5,986 nucleotides of DNA, from NCBI GenBank assembly GCA_026786325.1, contig JAJAYH010000306.1:1-5986 (forward strand), given 5' to 3'. Source of the DNA: Alkalinema sp. CAN_BIN05. GTDB taxonomy: Bacteria; Cyanobacteriota; Cyanobacteriia; Leptolyngbyales; Leptolyngbyaceae. A program made the position numbers and the translations under genes. The notes under the pieces are model-generated. The model was not told the DNA's origin. It made no database searches and worked only from the letters and a program-made list of their open reading frames with translations. Below are positions 5,969-5,986 of this stretch, in pieces; position 1 is the stretch's first letter, and each line of letters starts with the position of its first letter.

Positions 5969-5986
5969 GCTTTGATGCTCTAAGAT
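5956..5986 (+). other. Window end after the DUF433 gene: no gene start confirmed
   Basis: The purine run AGGGAGGAG (5931-5939) and GGAG (5949-5952) look like ribosome binding sites, but the ATG at 5941 reads only MNLE before a stop and the ATG at 5960 reads only MRSALML before TAA at 5981. Either a downstream gene has been broken here by mutation, or these motifs are chance. Confidence 0.4.

Noticed and set aside
1..5986. CRISPR array, insertion sequence or integration site
   Set aside because: No regularly spaced repeats, transposase motifs or terminal inverted repeats with target duplications were seen.

Overview
This window comes from a cyanobacterium. Four things point there: chlorophyll synthase, the cyanobacterial/red-algal cytochrome b6f subunit PetP, a SecA with the long NBD2 insertion and no C-terminal zinc-binding tail typical of cyanobacteria and plastids, and four perfect HIP1 octamers (GCGATCGC) with many more CGATCG cores in under 6 kb. 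I cannot name the genus from sequence alone.

Layout. Positions 1-2209 carry three genes on the minus strand, in transcription order petP (2209-2015), a Get3d-type ArsA/Get3 ATPase (1861-767), then chlG (745 to the window edge, 3' end missing). Only 21 bp separate get3d from chlG, so those two look like one transcription unit. The 153-bp petP-get3d gap holds two stacked inverted repeats and a T-rich run that could terminate, attenuate or process the petP transcript. A 287-bp divergent intergenic region (2210-2496) separates petP from secA (2497-5325, plus strand) and contains two adjacent hairpins and a short open frame in the putative secA leader. secA ends at a near-perfect intrinsic terminator (5364-5401) whose stem is built from HIP1-like sequence. 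After a gene-poor 155-bp stretch with inverted repeats comes a DUF433 (VapB-like antitoxin family) gene (5557-5955) with an unusual C-terminal extension full of CGATCG palindromes. No partner toxin is visible before the window ends.

How the genes fit together. SecA drives protein export and thylakoid translocation. Get3d is a photosynthesis-associated Get3 homologue able to bind tail-anchored proteins. ChlG makes chlorophyll a at the membrane and, in Synechocystis, is reported to associate with the YidC insertase. PetP is a peripheral b6f subunit. The cluster therefore reads as a thylakoid-membrane biogenesis neighbourhood; this functional linkage is inferred from gene order.

The most notable local signals are: a Cys in place of the P-loop Lys of Get3d; the get3d-chlG pairing; the structured petP-get3d spacer; and the degenerating, palindrome-rich 3' end of the DUF433 gene. 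I did not find clear evidence of a wholly new system.
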